In this document: in pieces, positions 18,277 through 27,395 of the stretch
Layout: every line of letters starts with the position of its first letter
Numbering within the stretch: the stretch's first letter is position 1
Assembly (NCBI RefSeq): GCF_000738775.1
Contig: NZ_JPOC01000051.1
Location: 1-64,000, forward strand
Source: Prescottella defluvii
GTDB lineage: Bacteria; Actinomycetota; Actinomycetes; Mycobacteriales; Mycobacteriaceae
Direction of reading: 5' to 3'
Length of the DNA: 64,000 nucleotides
Translations under genes and position numbers: made by a program
The notes under the pieces: model-generated
What the model saw: only the letters and a program-made list of their open reading frames with translations
The model's database searches: none
Told to the model about the DNA's origin: nothing

Positions 18277-19884
18277 CTACGCCTTCACTTCCGGAGCGGC
18301 ATCGCGCACCACACCCTGCTCGTCGGCATCGACCGGGGTTTCGATGTCGATGGTCTTCCGCAGCGGAGTGTTCGGGATGAAGATGACGCAGGCCAGCGTG
18401 ATGAGCGCGACAAGGGCCGCCACCAGGAACAACCGTCCCGTCGCGTCGCCGTAGGCGGCGCGGATGATGGCTGCGATCGGTGCCGGCAGGGCGTTGATGT
18501 CCAGGGTGCCGCCGCCCGACGAGCTCGCGTCGATCCCGAGCTCCGCGAAGCCCTCCGACGACAGGGTCGCGACCCGGCTCGCGAGGATCGAACCGAGCAC
18601 CGACACGCCGATCGCGCCACCGAACGTCCGGAAGAACGCGACCGAACTACTCGCCGAACCGATGTTGTCGACGCTCACGGTGTTCTGCACCGCGAGCACC
18701 AGGTTCTGCATCAGGCTGCCGACGCCGACACCGACGACGGCGATGTAGACACCGATCAGCCACAGGCTGGTGGCGTGGTCGATCGTGGAGAGCAGCCCGA
18801 ATCCGACCACGAGCAACGCGGCGCCACCGACGATGAACGGCTTCCACCTGCCGAAGCGGGAGATGAGCTGGCCCGAGACGACCGACGAGACCAGCATGCC
18901 GAGCACCATCGGGATGGTCAGGACACCGGCGATGGTCGGGCTGTGCCCGCGGGCGGTCTGGAAGTACTGGCCGAGGAAGGTGGTCGCACCGAACATTCCG
19001 ACACCGACCGCAACCGACGCGATGATCGCCAGACCGGTCGTCTTCTCGGTGATGATCTTCAGCGGGATGATCGGCGACTTCACCTTCGATTCGACGATCA
19101 CGGTGGCGACCAGCAGCGCGACGCCCGACGCGACGTAGATCGCGGACTCCTTGGAGAACCAACCGTAGTAGTCGGCCTTGCCCGCGAACGACACCCAGAT
19201 CAGCAGGACGCTGACACCCGCGGTGAGCAGTGTCGCGCCCAACCAGTCGATGGAGACGTCTTCCTTGCGCTCGGTCGCGATGTGCAGCGTCCGCTGCAGC
19301 AGGAACAGCGCAACGACTGCGAGCGGGATGCACACGAAGAACGTCCAGCGCCAGCCGAGCGGGCTGTCCACGATCACGCCGCCGAGGATCGGGCCGCCGG
19401 ACATCGACACCGCCATCGCGGCACCCATGTAGCCCGAGTAGCGGCCGCGGTCACGCGGCGGAATGATGCTGCCGATGATCGCGACCACCAGCGCGGTCAG
19501 ACCGCCCATGCCGATGCCCTGCACGACGCGGGCCGCCAGCAGGACGGGCACGTTGTGCGCGAAACCGGCGATGACCGATCCGACGACGAAGATCACGATC
19601 GAGGACTGGACCAGGATCTTCTTGTTGAACAGGTCGGCGAGCTTGCCCCAGATCGGGGTGGACGCCGCATTCGCGAGCAGCGCGGTCGTGATGACCCACG
19701 CGAACTGGGTCTGGGTGCCCTTCAGGTCACCGATGATCGTCGGCAGCGCCGTCGAGACGATCGTCGTGCTCAGCAGCGCGGTGAACAGCGCCGCGATGAG
19801 CCCTGCAAGGACCTCGAGAATCTGGCGGTGAGTCATCGCCTCGTTGCCGGAGCCTGCGCGGCTCTCCCCCACTGATGTCGTCAT
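18277..19884 (-). CDS. DHA2-family MFS multidrug exporter (EmrB/QacA type)
   Basis: 535 residues with 14 predicted transmembrane helices. Family markers are STTIVSTALPTIIGDL in helix 1, ARVVQGIGMGG, GPILGGVI (motif C of antiporters) and GWRWTFFVCIP. It would expel hydrophobic or cationic drugs by proton antiport. ATG at 19884 has GGGAGAG seven bases upstream; the ORF further upstream is the MarR region in another frame. The ATG overlaps the stop of the MarR-family gene (ATGA), giving an autoregulated regulator-exporter operon. Confidence 0.92.
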   Translation of the reverse strand: MTTSVGESRAGSGNEAMTHRQILEVLAGLIAALFTALLSTTIVSTALPTIIGDLKGTQTQFAWVITTALLANAASTPIWGKLADLFNKKILVQSSIVIFVVGSVIAGFAHNVPVLLAARVVQGIGMGGLTALVVAIIGSIIPPRDRGRYSGYMGAAMAVSMSGGPILGGVIVDSPLGWRWTFFVCIPLAVVALFLLQRTLHIATERKEDVSIDWLGATLLTAGVSVLLIWVSFAGKADYYGWFSKESAIYVASGVALLVATVIVESKVKSPIIPLKIITEKTTGLAIIASVAVGVGMFGATTFLGQYFQTARGHSPTIAGVLTIPMVLGMLVSSVVSGQLISRFGRWKPFIVGGAALLVVGFGLLSTIDHATSLWLIGVYIAVVGVGVGSLMQNLVLAVQNTVSVDNIGSASSSVAFFRTFGGAIGVSVLGSILASRVATLSSEGFAELGIDASSSGGGTLDINALPAPIAAIIRAAYGDATGRLFLVAALVALITLACVIFIPNTPLRKTIDIETPVDADEQGVVRDAAPEVKA

Positions 19885-20366
19885 TGAAGTGCTCTCCCAC
19901 TGTAATTTGCAGCTAGCGGCGTGGATTCGTTCCCCCGGGCGGTGAGGGTGTCGGTGAGACGTTCGATGGTCGACAACGCCGCCACCGCCTCGTCCTGACT
20001 CCACCCGCCGAGCAACCCGTGCAATCGCGCGGTTCTTCGTTCCTTGGTGGTCCGTAGGACTTCGTTGCCCTTGTCCGATACCTGGACCAGGAATGCCCGT
20101 TTGTCGTCCGAGTCCGGTTGCCGGTCGACGAGGCCGGCATCGACAAGTTCCGTCATCTGCCGGCTCAGCGCCGATTGACTGACGCTGAGTACCGACGCGA
20201 GTTCGTTCTGCCGGCACGGCCCCCGCACCGAGAGCACGAACAACACGGCGGCCAGCGCCGGTGCGAGTGGATCGTCGACAGCGCTGGAGAGGACGGTCCG
20301 CAGCGAGCGTCCGAAGAGGAAGATCGCGTCGACCAGTGCCTGCGCGGTGTCGGGCTGAACGGCCAT
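19881..20366 (-). CDS. MarR-family transcriptional regulator
   Basis: 161 residues. Winged-helix repressor: the recognition segment is LASVLSVSQSALSRQMTELVDAGLV and the wing is RQPDSDDKRAFLVQVSDKG, both standard for MarR. It is expected to bind upstream of its own gene and derepress the coupled MFS exporter when a ligand binds. ATG at 20366 (MAVQPDTAQ) is preferred over the longest frame from 20447, whose N-terminus is coded by AT-rich promoter-like DNA. Confidence 0.88.
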   Translation of the reverse strand: MAVQPDTAQALVDAIFLFGRSLRTVLSSAVDDPLAPALAAVLFVLSVRGPCRQNELASVLSVSQSALSRQMTELVDAGLVDRQPDSDDKRAFLVQVSDKGNEVLRTTKERRTARLHGLLGGWSQDEAVAALSTIERLTDTLTARGNESTPLAANYSGRALQ

Positions 20367-20412
20367 CGGATACCCCGAATCCCCTGGAATGAATGAGCGA
20401 ATTACTTGCAGA

Positions 20413-20445
20413 GTGCAACCATAAACATAGTTGCGTGTGTCAAGC
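20413..20445. promoter_or_regulatory. Candidate MarR operator/promoter
   Basis: AT-rich patch upstream of the MarR gene with GCAAC (20415-20419) facing GTTGC (20430-20434), and on the minus strand a TTGACA-like -35 (20438-20443). The inverted repeat lies where a MarR autorepressor would bind. No well-spaced -10 could be fixed. Confidence 0.4.
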
Positions 20446-20533
20446 AATTACTTCGCAAATGCGACATTCCACACTTCGCATGCTCTGACCTGGGCTTTTA
20501 CGGCGCGCCGCTATCCGAGGTGTGCTGAACGCC

Positions 20534-21799
20534 TCAGCGCGTCAGGAGGGCGAGGCTCTCCATGTGGTGGGTGAGGGGGAAGGCGTCGAACACCCGGACC
20601 TGCGCCAAGGTGAAGCCCTGCTCCCGGTAGAGCGCGATGTCGCGCGCAAACGACGCCGGATCGCAGCCGACGTGAACGATCCGCTCCGGACCCGCCGCGG
20701 CGAGGGCCTCGACGACATCGCGTCCGGCACCGGCCCGAGGCGGGTCGAGCACCACGACCTCGGGTGCCGGGAGATCACGCAGAGCACGCTCGACGCGCGC
20801 CGCATGCAACCGCACCTGCGGCAGATCCGCCAGTGCCGCCGACCCGTCGGCGACCGCGGTGTGGGAGAACTCGACCGACTCGACCCGGCCGGTCTCACCG
20901 ACCTGGTCCGCCAGCGTTGCCGCGAACACGCCCACTCCGCCGTAGAGGTCCCACACCGCCGCGCCGGGTGACGCCTGCGCCCACTCCCCCACGACGGCCG
21001 AGTATGTCTGCGCCGCGCTCCGGTGTGCCTGCCAGAACCCGGTGGCGGACAGCGTCCACTCACGGTCGCCGACCCGCTCGACCGCACGCCCGGAACCGAT
21101 GACGACCCGTTCGGCGCGACTGGTCGCCGCGGCCGCCCGCCGCGCCGTCGCCCCGCGCCGTCCGGGACTGCGCCGACCGGTCCGCGAGATCTTGGCCGGC
21201 GCGATCTCCACCACGTGGCGCACGCCGTCCGCATCGAGCACGACCTGCACCTCCGATCCCGGCTCCCACGACCGCTCGGCCAGACCCGCGTACGCCGAGG
21301 CGTCGATCTGCGGGCACGCCAGCAAGGTCTCGATGTCGTTGCTGCGGAAGCGACGGAACCCCGGACGTCCGGCCGCGTCGACCGCGAGACGCACGCGCGA
21401 GCGCCAGCCGGCGCCGTGACCGGTGCCCGGCAACTCCTCGACGGCGACGTCGAGATCCAGACCCGCGATCCGGCGCAGCTGCTCGGCGACGACGGTCCCC
21501 TTCAGCGCCCGCTGCGCCTCGAGCGTGGCGTGCGAATAGTCACAGCATCCCGCCCCACCCGGACCCGCGATCGGGCACAGCGGATCGACCCGATCGGGTG
21601 AGGGTTCGATGACCTCGACCACGTCGGCGCGGCAGAACGAACCACCACGGTCCTCGGTGACGTGCGCGACGACCCGCTCACCGGGCAACCCGTGACGCAC
21701 GAACAGCACCCGCCCGTCGTATCGGGCCACACAGAAACCGCCATGGCCGGGATTCCCCAACTCCACCTCGAGCCGAAGACCCGTCCAGTTCTCACTCAC
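20534..21799 (-). CDS. TRAM-domain class I RNA m5U methyltransferase (TrmA/RumA family)
   Basis: 421 residues. It methylates C5 of a uridine in tRNA or rRNA using SAM. A TRAM-like N-terminus (~1-60) is followed by the Cys cluster CPIAGPGGAGCCDY with a further LLACPQ, in the region of the RumA Fe-S site. The SAM motif is DLYGGVGVF, the catalytic motif LDPPRAGAG, and the nucleophile Cys lies in HVGCDPASFARD. The start is GTG at 21799, GGGAAG six bases upstream, just past the stop of the KimA-like gene (13-bp gap), so the two are probably cotranscribed. The same neighbour order occurs in M. tuberculosis (Rv2689c-Rv2690c). Confidence 0.88.
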   Translation of the reverse strand: MSENWTGLRLEVELGNPGHGGFCVARYDGRVLFVRHGLPGERVVAHVTEDRGGSFCRADVVEVIEPSPDRVDPLCPIAGPGGAGCCDYSHATLEAQRALKGTVVAEQLRRIAGLDLDVAVEELPGTGHGAGWRSRVRLAVDAAGRPGFRRFRSNDIETLLACPQIDASAYAGLAERSWEPGSEVQVVLDADGVRHVVEIAPAKISRTGRRSPGRRGATARRAAAATSRAERVVIGSGRAVERVGDREWTLSATGFWQAHRSAAQTYSAVVGEWAQASPGAAVWDLYGGVGVFAATLADQVGETGRVESVEFSHTAVADGSAALADLPQVRLHAARVERALRDLPAPEVVVLDPPRAGAGRDVVEALAAAGPERIVHVGCDPASFARDIALYREQGFTLAQVRVFDAFPLTHHMESLALLTR

Positions 21800-21812
21800 C
21801 ACGTACTTCCCG

Positions 21813-23807
21813 TCACTTGCCTTCGGATTCGAACCCGCGACGACTCGCACCGGGTGCATTGTCGACACGCTCACGTTTGACCTTCTCCGACGAACTCAGC
21901 TGCCACGGCACACTCGTGACCATCACGCCCGGCTGGAACAGCAGTCGGCTCTTGAGGCGCAGGGCACTCTGGTTGTGCAGGATCTGCTCCCACCAGTGCC
22001 CCACGACGTACTCCGGGATGAACACCGTGACGACGTCACGCGGCGAATCCCTCCGGACCCGGCGCACGTAGTCGAGCACCGGCTTGGTGATCTCGCGATA
22101 CGGCGACTCGATCACCTTGAGCGGCACCGTGATGTCGCTCTTCTCCCATTCGCGGACGAGCGCGCGGGTGTCGGGTTCGTCGACGTTCACCGTTACCGCC
22201 TCGAGAGTGTCCGGCCGTGTCGCGCGGGCATATGCGAGCGCGCGCATCGTCGGCATGTGCATCTTGGAGACCAGCACGATCGAGTGCGTACGGCTGGGCA
22301 GCACGCCGTCCCACTCCTGCTCCTCGAGTTCGGCGGCGACGCTGTCGTAGTGGCGCCGGATCGACTTCATCACCACGAAGATCAGGATCATCGCGACGAT
22401 CGCGATCCACGCACCGGCCGCGAACTTCGTGAGGAGCACGATCACCAGCACGGCGGCGGTCATCGCGAGTCCGATCGAGTTGACCACGCGCGAACGCCGC
22501 ATCCGTCTACGCTGCGCCGGATCGGTCTCGGCCCTCAAGTGCCTCGTCCAGTGCCGGATCATTCCGGTCTGGCTCAGCACGAACGAGACGAACACGCCGA
22601 CGATGTAGAGCTGGATCAGCTTGGTGACCTCGGCGCCGAACACCACCACGAACGCGATCGCCGCACCCGACAGGAACAGGATGCCGTTGCTGAACGCGAG
22701 CCGATCGCCACGCGTGTGCAGCTGACGGGGCAGGTAGCGGTCCTGCGCCAGGACCGAACCCAGCACCGGGAAACCGTTGAACGCGGTGTTCGCGGCGAGC
22801 ACGAGGATGAGCGCGGTGACGATCGCCATGAAATAGAAGCCGGCCGGGAAGCCGGAGAAGACGGCCTCGGCGAGCTGCGCGATGAGCGTCTTCTGGTGGT
22901 AGCCCTCCGGAGCCCCGATCAGCTGGGTCTCCGGGTTGTGCGCGTACACGATCCCGACCTTCTGCGCCAGAATGATGATGCCCATCAGCAGGACGATCGC
23001 GAACGTACCGAGCAGCAACAGTGTGGTGGCCGCGTTGCGGGACTTCGGCTTCCGGAACGCCGGCACGCCGTTGCTGATCGCCTCGACCCCGGTCAGCGCC
23101 GCACAGCCGGACGAGAAGGCCCGGGCGATGAGGAACGCGAACGCGATGCCGTACAGCTGCGAATCCTCGGCGTCCAGAATGAATCCGGACGATTCCGCGT
23201 GGACGTCGTCGCCGAAGACGTAGATGCGGGCGAAACCCCACCCGAGCATGACCAGCATGCCGACGATGAACGCGTACGTGGGAATCGCGAACGCGGTACC
23301 GGACTCCCGCAGACCCCGCAGGTTCATCGCCGTCAACAGCACGATCGCCGCGATCGCGAACAGCACCTTGTGCTGGGCCACGAACGGCACCGCGGAACCG
23401 ATGTTCGACGCCGCCGCCGAGATCGACACCGCCACGGTGAGCACGTAGTCCACCATCAGCGCACTGCCCACCGTCAGTCCGGCGTTGGGGCCCAGGTTGG
23501 TGGTCGCGACCTCGTAGTCACCGCCACCGGACGGGTACGCGTGCACGTTCTGCCGGTAGCTCGCCACCACCACCACCATGACGATCGCCACGGCCAACCC
23601 GACCCACGGCGCGTACATGTACGCGGAGATGCCCGCGACGGACAGCACCAGGAAGATCTCTTCCGGGGCGTAGGCCACCGACGACATCGCATCCGAGGCG
23701 AAAACCGGTAGCGCGATTCGCTTGGGCAGCAGCGTGTGCCCGAGCTTGTCGCTCCGGAACGGCCGCCCCAGAATCAGCCGCTTCGCAGCGGTGGAAACCT
23801 TCGACAC
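21813..23807 (-). CDS. APC-superfamily permease, KimA-like K+ importer candidate
   Basis: 664 residues: 12 predicted transmembrane helices (to ~500) and a ~150-residue cytoplasmic C-terminal domain. SDAMSSVAYAPEEIFLVL in helix 1 matches the KimA/YdaO-type signature rather than ordinary amino-acid permeases, and the C-terminal domain is typical of KimA. KimA of Bacillus subtilis is a high-affinity K+/H+ symporter inhibited by c-di-AMP. Potassium as substrate is inferred from this similarity and from the divergent ceoB/ceoC genes. GTG at 23807 is chosen because TACGCT (23814-23819) sits six bases upstream with no Shine-Dalgarno; TTG at 23813 is the alternative. Confidence 0.82.
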   Translation of the reverse strand: MSKVSTAAKRLILGRPFRSDKLGHTLLPKRIALPVFASDAMSSVAYAPEEIFLVLSVAGISAYMYAPWVGLAVAIVMVVVVASYRQNVHAYPSGGGDYEVATTNLGPNAGLTVGSALMVDYVLTVAVSISAAASNIGSAVPFVAQHKVLFAIAAIVLLTAMNLRGLRESGTAFAIPTYAFIVGMLVMLGWGFARIYVFGDDVHAESSGFILDAEDSQLYGIAFAFLIARAFSSGCAALTGVEAISNGVPAFRKPKSRNAATTLLLLGTFAIVLLMGIIILAQKVGIVYAHNPETQLIGAPEGYHQKTLIAQLAEAVFSGFPAGFYFMAIVTALILVLAANTAFNGFPVLGSVLAQDRYLPRQLHTRGDRLAFSNGILFLSGAAIAFVVVFGAEVTKLIQLYIVGVFVSFVLSQTGMIRHWTRHLRAETDPAQRRRMRRSRVVNSIGLAMTAAVLVIVLLTKFAAGAWIAIVAMILIFVVMKSIRRHYDSVAAELEEQEWDGVLPSRTHSIVLVSKMHMPTMRALAYARATRPDTLEAVTVNVDEPDTRALVREWEKSDITVPLKVIESPYREITKPVLDYVRRVRRDSPRDVVTVFIPEYVVGHWWEQILHNQSALRLKSRLLFQPGVMVTSVPWQLSSSEKVKRERVDNAPGASRRGFESEGK

Positions 23808-23968
23808 TGCCAAAGCGTAAGCCGTCCGAGGGAACGCACAGCAGCCAGGAGCCGAAGTCGGGCGTTTCCCTGCGGTGGCAACTTGCTCTTCCCTGCCCGC
23901 GCTGTACGGTTCGACTCGACGCCGACGGCACCCCGTCCGGGCGCGAATCCGATGAACGGAGTGGACAG

Positions 23969-24634
23969 GTGTACGTAGTAGTCATGGGATGCGGCCGGGT
24001 CGGCTCGTCCCTCGCTACCGCACTGAGCCGAATCGGCCACGAGGTGGCCGTCATCGACCGCGACGCGAGTTCCTTCCTCCGACTCGGAGCCGACTTCACC
24101 GGGCACACCGTTGTGGGGATGGGATTCGACCGCGACGTGCTGGTCCGGGCCGGGATCGAGCGTGCCGAGGCATTCGCCGCCGTGTCCTCCGGCGACAACT
24201 CGAACATCATCTCCGCGCGCGTCGCCCGCGAGACGTTCGGTGTGGACCGCGTCGTCGCCCGGATCTACGACGCCAAGCGCGCCGCGGTGTACGAACGTCT
24301 CGGCATCCCCACCATCGCCACCGTGCCGTGGACCACCGATCGCTTCATGCTCGCCCTCGCGCAGGACGACGAGATCTCGAAGTGGCGGGACCCGTCCGGC
24401 ACGGTGGTCGTGACCGAACTGCCCTTCCACGAGGACTGGGTCGGCCGCAACATCGCCGAACTCGAGGCCGCGACCAACTCCCGCGTCTCGTTCGTCATCC
24501 GTTTCGGATCGGGCATCCTCCCCGACCGCAAGACCGTCATCCAGTCCCAGGACCAGGTGTATGTCGCCGCGGTGGCGGGCACCGTCGCCGAGGCCGTCGC
24601 CCTGGCCGGCAATCCCCCGCCGTCCGACGACTGA
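23969..24634 (+). CDS. ceoB: TrkA-type K+ regulatory subunit
   Basis: 221 residues. RCK_N Rossmann domain (MGCGRVGSSLATAL, then VIDRDASSF) followed by an RCK_C domain from ~135. Such subunits bind NAD(H)/ATP and gate K+ channels or transporters. GTG at 23969 has GGAG seven bases upstream. It is divergent from the KimA-like permease and followed by a second TrkA paralogue, the same arrangement as M. tuberculosis ceoB/ceoC. No TrkH/TrkG membrane subunit is in the window, so the partner may be the divergent permease. Confidence 0.88.
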   Translation: MYVVVMGCGRVGSSLATALSRIGHEVAVIDRDASSFLRLGADFTGHTVVGMGFDRDVLVRAGIERAEAFAAVSSGDNSNIISARVARETFGVDRVVARIYDAKRAAVYERLGIPTIATVPWTTDRFMLALAQDDEISKWRDPSGTVVVTELPFHEDWVGRNIAELEAATNSRVSFVIRFGSGILPDRKTVIQSQDQVYVAAVAGTVAEAVALAGNPPPSDD

Positions 24635-24706
24635 CACCCCGAGACGACCGGTCAACGAGCGGTCAATGACTCCCTTCTCGATCGACTACCCGATTGGAAA
24701 CCTCCG

Positions 24707-25363
24707 ATGAGAGTGGCCATCGCAGGAGCCGGCGCCGTAGGCCGCTCCATCGCCCGCGAACTCGTCCGCAGCAACCATCACGTCATGCTGCTCGAACGCA
24801 AGCTCGAACACGTCGAGCCCGAGGTGATCCCGCAGGCCGAGTGGATGCACGCCGACGCGTGCGAACTCAGCCTGCTCGAGGCTGCACAGCTCGAGACCTA
24901 CGACGTCGTGATCGCGGCCACCGGCGACGACAAGGCCAACATCGTGTTGAGCCTGCTCGCGAAGACCGAGTTCGGGGTGGGGCGGGTCGTCGCCCGCGTC
25001 AACGATCCCCGCAACGAATGGCTGTTCGACGAGTCGTGGGGCGTGGACGTCGCGGTGTCGACACCGCGCATGCTGGCTTCGCTCGTCGAGGAGGCGGTCA
25101 CCGTCGGCGATCTCGTCCGGCTGATGACCTTCCGCCAGGGTCAGGCGAATCTCGTCGAGATCACCCTGCCCGACAACACCCCGCTCGCCGGCAAGCCGGT
25201 CCGCAGGATCCGGCTCCCGCGTGACGTCGCGCTGGTGACGATCCTGCGTGGCGGTCGGGTGATCGTCCCCCAGCCCGACGACCCGGTCGAGGGCGGCGAC
25301 GAGTTGCTGTTCGTCGCGGCGAGCGAGGTCGAGGACGAACTACGCGCCGCGATCGACATCTGA
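24707..25363 (+). CDS. ceoC: TrkA-type K+ regulatory subunit, second paralogue
   Basis: 218 residues with the same RCK_N (AGAGAVGRSIARELV, LLERKLEHV) plus RCK_C layout as ceoB, 72 bp upstream. The usual acidic ribose-binding residue at the end of beta-2 is Glu here (LLER), as often seen. The two subunits probably form a mixed ring. ATG at 24707; spacing suggests an operon with ceoB. The last 24 bases overlap the convergent DUF3159 gene. Confidence 0.88.
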   Translation: MRVAIAGAGAVGRSIARELVRSNHHVMLLERKLEHVEPEVIPQAEWMHADACELSLLEAAQLETYDVVIAATGDDKANIVLSLLAKTEFGVGRVVARVNDPRNEWLFDESWGVDVAVSTPRMLASLVEEAVTVGDLVRLMTFRQGQANLVEITLPDNTPLAGKPVRRIRLPRDVALVTILRGGRVIVPQPDDPVEGGDELLFVAASEVEDELRAAIDI

Positions 25364-26050
25364 CGCGCCGGCGACGGGGCCCTCGGCGGACTTGCCGCCG
25401 GCGGCCCCCTGCTCGACCGGTTCGACCGCCGGCTCCACGATCCGATCCGCGCGGCGCACGGCCCAGATCGTCACGAGCAGCACCAGACCGGTCAGCGGCC
25501 AGCCCATCCCGATCCGGGCGACGGCGAGCCACCCCGTCTGATCGGCATCGTAGAGCTGGGACTGAACCAGATACCGGGCACCGAAGACCAGTGCCCACGC
25601 AACCGTGGCGATGTCGTACGCGCGCACCGCACCCTTGTGTGCACGCCACGCGTTGCGGTGCCCGTTGAGGTATCCCCAGACCACGCCGACGAGCGGCCAC
25701 CGCACCAGAATCGACACGACGAACGCGGCGGCGTACACCAGACTGGTGTAGATCCCGAAGAGGAAGTAGCCCTTCGCGTCACCAGTGCGGTAGGCGATGA
25801 AGGCGCAGACGCCGACGCCGAGGAAACCCGAGATCGCGGGCTGCACGGGACTGCGACGGACCATTCGCCACACCAGGATGGCCGCGGCCACACCGAGCGC
25901 GATCCACACGGCCGGTGCCAGGCCCCACAGGCTGTTCGCCGGCACGAAAACCACGATCGGCAACGACGAGTAGACCAGCCCGCTGAGTCCACCGAGCTGT
26001 TCGAGGATCGTCTGCTGCTTCGTTTCGGTCACGCGACGAGACTGCCACAT
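25340..26050 (-). CDS. DUF3159 membrane protein
   Basis: About 236 residues with five or six predicted transmembrane helices in two groups and a charged C-terminal tail. It matches the DUF3159 family (M. tuberculosis Rv2693c) in length, position and the N-terminal run LEQLGGLSGLVYSSLP. The function is not established. The longest start is ATG 26050; GTG 26032, giving VTETKQQ, is equally plausible. The tail overlaps ceoC on the other strand. Confidence 0.8.
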   Translation of the reverse strand: MWQSRRVTETKQQTILEQLGGLSGLVYSSLPIVVFVPANSLWGLAPAVWIALGVAAAILVWRMVRRSPVQPAISGFLGVGVCAFIAYRTGDAKGYFLFGIYTSLVYAAAFVVSILVRWPLVGVVWGYLNGHRNAWRAHKGAVRAYDIATVAWALVFGARYLVQSQLYDADQTGWLAVARIGMGWPLTGLVLLVTIWAVRRADRIVEPAVEPVEQGAAGGKSAEGPVAGASDVDRGA

Positions 26051-26113
26051 CCCGGCGGCACCGCGCCGACGCCCGCCCCACGACGGGCCGGGGTGCAGTG
26101 CACCCGACGTCGC

Positions 26114-26491
26114 TCAGGAATCGCCGCGGAGCTCGTAGTACGGATTGAAGATCACCTTCTGACCGCCGCGGTCGCCGATCCGGCCCCGCACCATCAGAGT
26201 CTTGCCCGGCTCGATCCCGGGAATCCGTCGACGGCCGATCCAGACCAGGGTGACCGGATCTGTTCCGTCGAAGAACTCCGCCTGGACACTGGCGTTCGCG
26301 GACTTCGGACACGCTTCGACACTGCGCAGGCGACCGAGGATCGTGACCTCCTCACCGCGCGCACAGTCACTGGCACGCTTGGCGCCCGATGCCTGTGCGG
26401 TCTCCACCATCTCCTCGGCGTCCAACTGCTCGAGATCCTCGGTGAGTCTGCGAGTGAGCCGACGAAAGTAACCTGCCGCGGCGGGGGCCAT
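26114..26491 (-). CDS. OB-fold nucleic-acid-binding protein (Rv2694c-like)
   Basis: 125 residues. After a short helical N-terminus (YFRRLTRRLTEDLEQLD) comes an OB fold: GEEVTILGRLRSV, then TLVWIGRRRIPGI and MVRGRIGDRGG. This is the RecG-wedge/tRNA-anti type of nucleic-acid binding domain. ATG at 26491 is clear from AGGAG six bases upstream. It is followed by the DUF3159 gene, the conserved order in mycobacteria. Its partner is unknown. Confidence 0.82.
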   Translation of the reverse strand: MAPAAAGYFRRLTRRLTEDLEQLDAEEMVETAQASGAKRASDCARGEEVTILGRLRSVEACPKSANASVQAEFFDGTDPVTLVWIGRRRIPGIEPGKTLMVRGRIGDRGGQKVIFNPYYELRGDS

Positions 26492-26638
26492 AGCATGCTC
26501 CTGGACAAATGGCGGCGTATCTTCACGCCGCGCGATAGGGCTGTACGAAGGCCGTACGAGGGCCACTGTAACCCCAAAGCGATCCGAAACCCACCGCCGT
26601 GCTGAACTCCCACGAACCGGGCAGTGCAAGATCAGTTC

Positions 26639-27343
26639 ATGCAGTCACGAACCTGGCCCGAAATGGCCGTCGTACTCCCGGGGACCGGGTCGGATGCGGA
26701 CTTCGCGGACCGCGCCTTCCGGCGCGCGCTGACTCAGGTCGGCGTCGCGACGACGGCGGTCGAACCGGATCCGCGCGCGATCGTCGCGAGCTACCGCGAC
26801 GCCATGGACCGTGCGGCCCACGAGCACGGCCGGATCGTGGTCGGGGGCGTGTCGATCGGGGCGGCCGTGGCCCTGGCGTGGGCGGCGGACAACCCCGGAC
26901 GTGTCGCCGCGGTGCTGGCCGCGCTGCCGGCCTGGACCGGATCACCGCACGACGCGCCCGCGGCCGCGAGTGCGACGTTCACCGCGGCGCAGCTGCGGGC
27001 GCACGGACTCGCGGCGGTGACCGCGCAGATGACGGCGTCGAGCCCACCCTGGCTCGCCGACGAACTGACCCGGTCCTGGCGCAGCCAGTGGCCCGATCTG
27101 CCGATCGCGCTGGAGGAGGCTGCCGGATATCACGCGCCCGACCCGGCGACGCTCGCCGGCATCCGCGTACCCGTGGGTATCACGGCGGCGGTCGACGATG
27201 CCGTCCACCCGTTGACGGTGGCGAAGGAGTGGGCGGCGACGCTCCCCCACAGCGAACTGACCGAACTCACACTGCAGGAGATCGGCCAGGACCCGGGGGT
27301 CCTGGGACAGGGGTGCGTCGCCGCGCTCACCCGGATCGGCTGA
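26639..27343 (+). CDS. Alpha/beta-hydrolase-fold protein (Rv2695-like)
   Basis: 234 residues. The N-terminus VVLPGTGSDADF provides the oxyanion-type loop, and GGVSIGAAVALAWA is the nucleophile elbow (G-x-S-x-G). DAVHP near the C-terminus (residues ~185) could provide the acid and His. It is an esterase/hydrolase of unknown substrate. ATG at 26639 fits the homologous start; an in-frame GTG lies at 26624. It is flanked on both sides by minus-strand genes. Confidence 0.72.
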   Translation: MQSRTWPEMAVVLPGTGSDADFADRAFRRALTQVGVATTAVEPDPRAIVASYRDAMDRAAHEHGRIVVGGVSIGAAVALAWAADNPGRVAAVLAALPAWTGSPHDAPAAASATFTAAQLRAHGLAAVTAQMTASSPPWLADELTRSWRSQWPDLPIALEEAAGYHAPDPATLAGIRVPVGITAAVDDAVHPLTVAKEWAATLPHSELTELTLQEIGQDPGVLGQGCVAALTRIG

Positions 27344-27395
27344 GCCTCGGCCGGTGGAGGCCGAGGGGCTCGAGCCGCTCGAGTTGCTCGAGTTT

